DNA of 64,000 nt from Palleniella intestinalis (GTDB lineage: Bacteria; Bacteroidota; Bacteroidia; Bacteroidales; Bacteroidaceae): positions 126,083 to 190,082 of the forward strand of contig NZ_JABKKG010000005.1 of NCBI RefSeq assembly GCF_013166595.1, given 5' to 3'. The position numbers and the translations under genes were made by a program. Under the pieces are notes generated by a model. That model was given only the letters and a program-made list of their open reading frames with translations, did not search any database and was not told where the DNA came from. Below are positions 63,941-64,000 of this stretch, one piece after another (within the stretch, counting starts at the first letter, position 1; each line of letters starts with the position of its first letter).

Positions 63941-64000
63941 AGTTTATAGGCATTTTTCACCGTTTCCGTATGTCAATGGTTTTTATTATTCCTCACAAAG
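63941..64000. other. Window end, upstream of the interrupted DUF1016 gene
   Basis: Sixty bases with no recognisable feature. Confidence 0.3.

Overview
The window reads as a chromosome segment from a plant-fibre-degrading member of Bacteroidota, most likely Prevotella or a close relative. The grounds are SusC/SusD pairs, a hybrid two-component regulator, promoters of the TTTG-N19/20-TAnnTTTG type, AAA/DUF4143 and AAA/PD-(D/E)XK proteins, a BspA-like leucine-rich-repeat protein, and multimodular xylan and pectin enzymes. Nearly all genes are on the minus strand. No rRNA, tRNA, CRISPR array or intact transposase was found.

Layout. (1) 1-15138 looks like the edge of a xylan utilization locus: susC, susD and the start of a second susC, a hybrid two-component system (HTCS), a CE6-like acetyl esterase and a GH43-CBM6-CE1 arabinofuranosidase/feruloyl esterase. 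The promoters of the susC operon and the GH43 operon share a repeat at identical spacing, the likely HTCS operator. (2) 15508-19716 is a second transporter/SusD-like lipoprotein operon behind a long structured leader that ends in an attenuator-like hairpin. (3) 20517-23936 holds a repeat-controlled AAA/DUF4143 ATPase and an LRR surface protein. (4) 24738-42056 is a six-gene cassette for rhamnogalacturonan-II (RG-II): GH95, GH140 apiosidase, a sialidase-like enzyme, GH78 fused to a sialidase-like domain, GH138 and GH137-GH2-malectin. Between them they address L-galactose, apiose, Kdo/Dha, rhamnose, galacturonate, arabinofuranose and a uronate. The cassette carries no SusC/D pair and is bracketed by a ~110-120 bp inverted repeat that contains a promoter. 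(5) 42341-43812 is a split HipA-type toxin module whose hipB is reduced to a C-terminal stub while its operators remain. (6) 43967-44347 is a 381-bp element with 86-bp terminal inverted repeats. (7) 45331-53326 is a xylose/xylo-oligosaccharide group: GH3-CBM6 beta-xylosidase, a membrane regulator built like an HTCS but with no kinase or receiver, and xylulokinase. (8) 53488-60060 holds an AAA/nuclease protein and an SH3 protein / membrane winged-helix regulator / outer-membrane barrel group. (9) 60182-63940 is a DUF1016 (YhcG-type) nuclease gene split in two, with an ATPase-TOPRIM gene pair between the halves; the pair looks like a defence module.

Across the window, palindromic units repeated with an exact 22-nt period occur in five intergenic regions. 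They are the least explained structure here. Functional assignments come from motif recognition alone; none was checked by database search.
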